NCBI GenBank assembly: GCA_040905445.1
Contig: JBBDRN010000039.1
Coordinates: 1 to 64,000, forward strand
DNA: 64,000 bases
Direction: 5' to 3'
From: SKPT01 sp040905445
GTDB taxonomy: Bacteria > Planctomycetota > Phycisphaerae > Phycisphaerales > Phycisphaeraceae
Within the stretch, counting starts at the first letter, position 1. Each line of letters begins with the position of its first letter. A model generated the notes under the pieces. It did not search any database. It had not been told where the DNA came from and saw nothing but the letters and a program-made list of their open reading frames with translations. Positions 62,575 through 64,000 of the stretch are shown here, one piece after another. Position numbers and translations under genes: made by a program.

Positions 62575-63606
62575 CTATCGCTGGTAGATCGGCAGGAACC
62601 GGTACGGCACGCCGAGGATGAGCACCGACATGGCCGTCGCGAGCTGGTCGTTGTAGCCCGACACGCCGGGGAACGACCCGTTGTCGCGCTGGCGGGCGAG
62701 CAGGTCCTCCTCGATCATCGCATACCAGCGGCTGAAGTGCGGGTCGCCCGCCTGGTACATCGCCTGCACCGCGTAGTAGTGGCCGTAATAGTAGTGCCGG
62801 CTGTCGAGCACCTCGTCGGCATCGAGGCCCGTCAGGTACGCCAGACCCCGGTCGATCACCTCGCCGTCGCGCTCCCCGGCGAGCATCATCGACATCATCG
62901 ACGCCGCCGAGCGCGCAAACGCCGGGCCGCTCTGGTTGGGCTGGTAGTTGAAGCCGCCCTCGCCGTGCTGGCAGCTCTGCACGTAGTTGATCGCGTCCTG
63001 CATCGCCCGCCGCGGGATGTAGATGCCCGCCTCCTGCGCCGACGCCAGCGCCGTGAGCTGCGACGCGGTCACCGACACGTCATGCGAGTAAGGCCGGGGC
63101 TCATAGCGCCACCCTCCGGTGGAGTGCTGGGCGCGCAGGATCACTTCCACCGCCTGCTTGAGCGTGTCGCGGATCTCCTCGCGCCGGCTCATGCCCCACA
63201 CCTCGGAGAGCGCGAGCGTCGCGAACCCGTGCCCATACATCCGGTCGCCGAAGTACCCGCCGTTGTCGCGCGCCCGGCGGATCATGAAATCAACCGCCGC
63301 GTCGAGCTCGCTCGCGTAGCGCCCCTGCTCGGGGAAGTGGCCCTTGAGCATGAACGCCATCAGCGCCATCGCCGTCGTCGCGGCATGGTTGCCCGAGCCC
63401 CAGCTTCCGTCGCTGTTCTGCGTGTCGGCGAGGTACTCGAGCGCCTCGTCGATCGCCCGCTCGGTGCGCGGCGAGAGGTGGATCTCGCCCACGTCGCCGC
63501 CCGGCTGCGCCCCCAGCGGCAGCGCCGGCGCCCACAGCAGCGTGCCCGCCACCACAACCGCAATCGCCCGATCGCGCAGGGTGCGCCTATTCCGCCAGCG
63601 TTTCAT
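62575..63606 (-). CDS. Exported prenyltransferase/squalene-cyclase-fold repeat protein
   Basis: A 343-residue protein. The signal peptide is about 1-32 (RDRAIAVVVAGTLLWAPALP, cleavage near GAQ-PG). Its alpha/alpha-toroid repeats carry QW-like motifs: YLADTQNSDGSWG, ILRAQHSTGGWRYEP, QSCQHGEGGFNYQP and RQRDNGSFPGV. A catalytic DxDD of squalene cyclases was not found, so it is probably not a cyclase; planctomycetes encode many such exported toroid proteins of unknown role. The start at 63606 lies inside the previous gene (20-nt overlap), implying translational coupling. It is in the same unit as the HEAT protein 30 nt downstream. Confidence 0.85.
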   Translation of the reverse strand: MKRWRNRRTLRDRAIAVVVAGTLLWAPALPLGAQPGGDVGEIHLSPRTERAIDEALEYLADTQNSDGSWGSGNHAATTAMALMAFMLKGHFPEQGRYASELDAAVDFMIRRARDNGGYFGDRMYGHGFATLALSEVWGMSRREEIRDTLKQAVEVILRAQHSTGGWRYEPRPYSHDVSVTASQLTALASAQEAGIYIPRRAMQDAINYVQSCQHGEGGFNYQPNQSGPAFARSAASMMSMMLAGERDGEVIDRGLAYLTGLDADEVLDSRHYYYGHYYAVQAMYQAGDPHFSRWYAMIEEDLLARQRDNGSFPGVSGYNDQLATAMSVLILGVPYRFLPIYQR

Positions 63607-64000
63607 AGTAATCCTCCAGGAGCTCGCGATACTCGGCCGGCAGCTCGCGGGCGAAGTATTGATCGATCGCCTCGCGCTCGCGGTCGGGCAGCGTGGACCA
63701 CCCACCGTCCACCTCCGGGTCGAAGCGCCCACCCGCCGCGCTGCCTATGTCGGGCGGCGGCGGGCCCTCGTTCGCCTGCTCGCCCTGTGGGTCCGGGTTG
63801 GGTTGCGGCGGCGCGTCCTCGCCCTGGGCAAGCGCCTCCATCGGCGGGCCATCGAACGGCTGCATCAGCTCCATCAGGCTCTGCTCCAGCGCCTGCGCCG
63901 CCTGCTCCAGCTCGCGCTCGGCCTGCTGCTGCCGCGGCTGGGCGGCCTCGGCGTCCTCTTCCGCCAGCGCTTCACGCGCCTCGTCCATCGCCTGACGCGC
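63587..64000 (-). CDS. C-terminal part of a coiled-coil/Gln-Glu-rich protein (cut by window edge)
   Basis: At least 137 residues of a longer protein whose start lies right of the window; the frame is open to the edge. The visible part is a charged helix (EEDAEAAQPRQQQAERELEQ, likely coiled coil), then a Pro/Gly-rich linker. A C-terminal motif follows (WSTLPDREREAIDQYFARELP then AEYRELLEDYYETLAE), of the sort that ends large membrane proteins in planctomycete gene clusters with exported toroid and HEAT proteins. Family assignment is not certain. Its stop overlaps the next gene's start by 20 nt. Confidence 0.7.
   Translation of the reverse strand, partial: ARQAMDEAREALAEEDAEAAQPRQQQAERELEQAAQALEQSLMELMQPFDGPPMEALAQGEDAPPQPNPDPQGEQANEGPPPPDIGSAAGGRFDPEVDGGWSTLPDREREAIDQYFARELPAEYRELLEDYYETLAE

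Overview
The window is a GC-rich (roughly 70%) bacterial chromosome segment with about 46 recognisable protein genes, one complete tRNA and one partial tRNA. The gene content points to a Gram-negative member of the Planctomycetota, most likely the Phycisphaerae. It includes lipid A and O-antigen genes (lpxI, wbaP), an outer-membrane autotransporter, two PEP-CTERM-type exported proteins, a CSPAR sulfatase, a GH106-like glycosidase, a tail-anchored Ser/Thr kinase, and squalene-cyclase-fold and HEAT proteins of the kind common in planctomycetes. This taxonomic placement is an inference from gene content only.

Layout. 1-7 kb: end of a tRNA-Leu, a small membrane protein, a Gfo/Idh/MocA oxidoreductase, a BetT-like BCCT transporter, plsY, an aldo/keto reductase and an epimerase. 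7-15.5 kb: an HExxE protein facing a ribbon-helix-helix protein, trmB, a TPR lipoprotein, a tandem 6-pyruvoyl-tetrahydropterin synthase followed by a pteridine-reductase-like SDR, a solitary atpD, and mutY next to tRNA-Phe. 15.5-25 kb: ribH-nusB-ftsY, wbaP, typA and lpxI. 25-31.6 kb: a large SWIM-SNF2 helicase, a DUF2617-like protein, a small zinc-ribbon protein and a CbiX-type chelatase. 31.6-39 kb: a PPi-type phosphofructokinase, polX, a TIM-barrel isomerase, a sigma-54 response regulator and hisA. 39-46 kb: glycosidase, sulfatase and PhyH dioxygenase, then two PEP-CTERM proteins. 46-51 kb: a 1213-residue autotransporter and a repeat-rich non-coding stretch. 51-64 kb: thioredoxin, Ser/Thr kinase, polyprenyl synthase, a PAS-GAF-REC regulator, xylA, ppdK, and an exported HEAT/prenyltransferase-fold/coiled-coil cluster that runs off the right edge.

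Two themes stand out. First, at least nine genes, many of them housekeeping (plsY, trmB, ribH, ftsY, lpxI, polX, hisA), have a -10 hexamer ending 6-9 nt before the start codon and no Shine-Dalgarno, which predicts leaderless mRNAs. Genes with AGGAG-type sites coexist with them. Second, the spaces between genes are filled with several families of short palindromic repeats. Some have conserved termini like non-autonomous mobile elements, and copies lie in frame inside typA and a sulfatase and at the extreme ends of other proteins. The PPi-type PFK and PPDK in one window also suggest a pyrophosphate-linked glycolysis.
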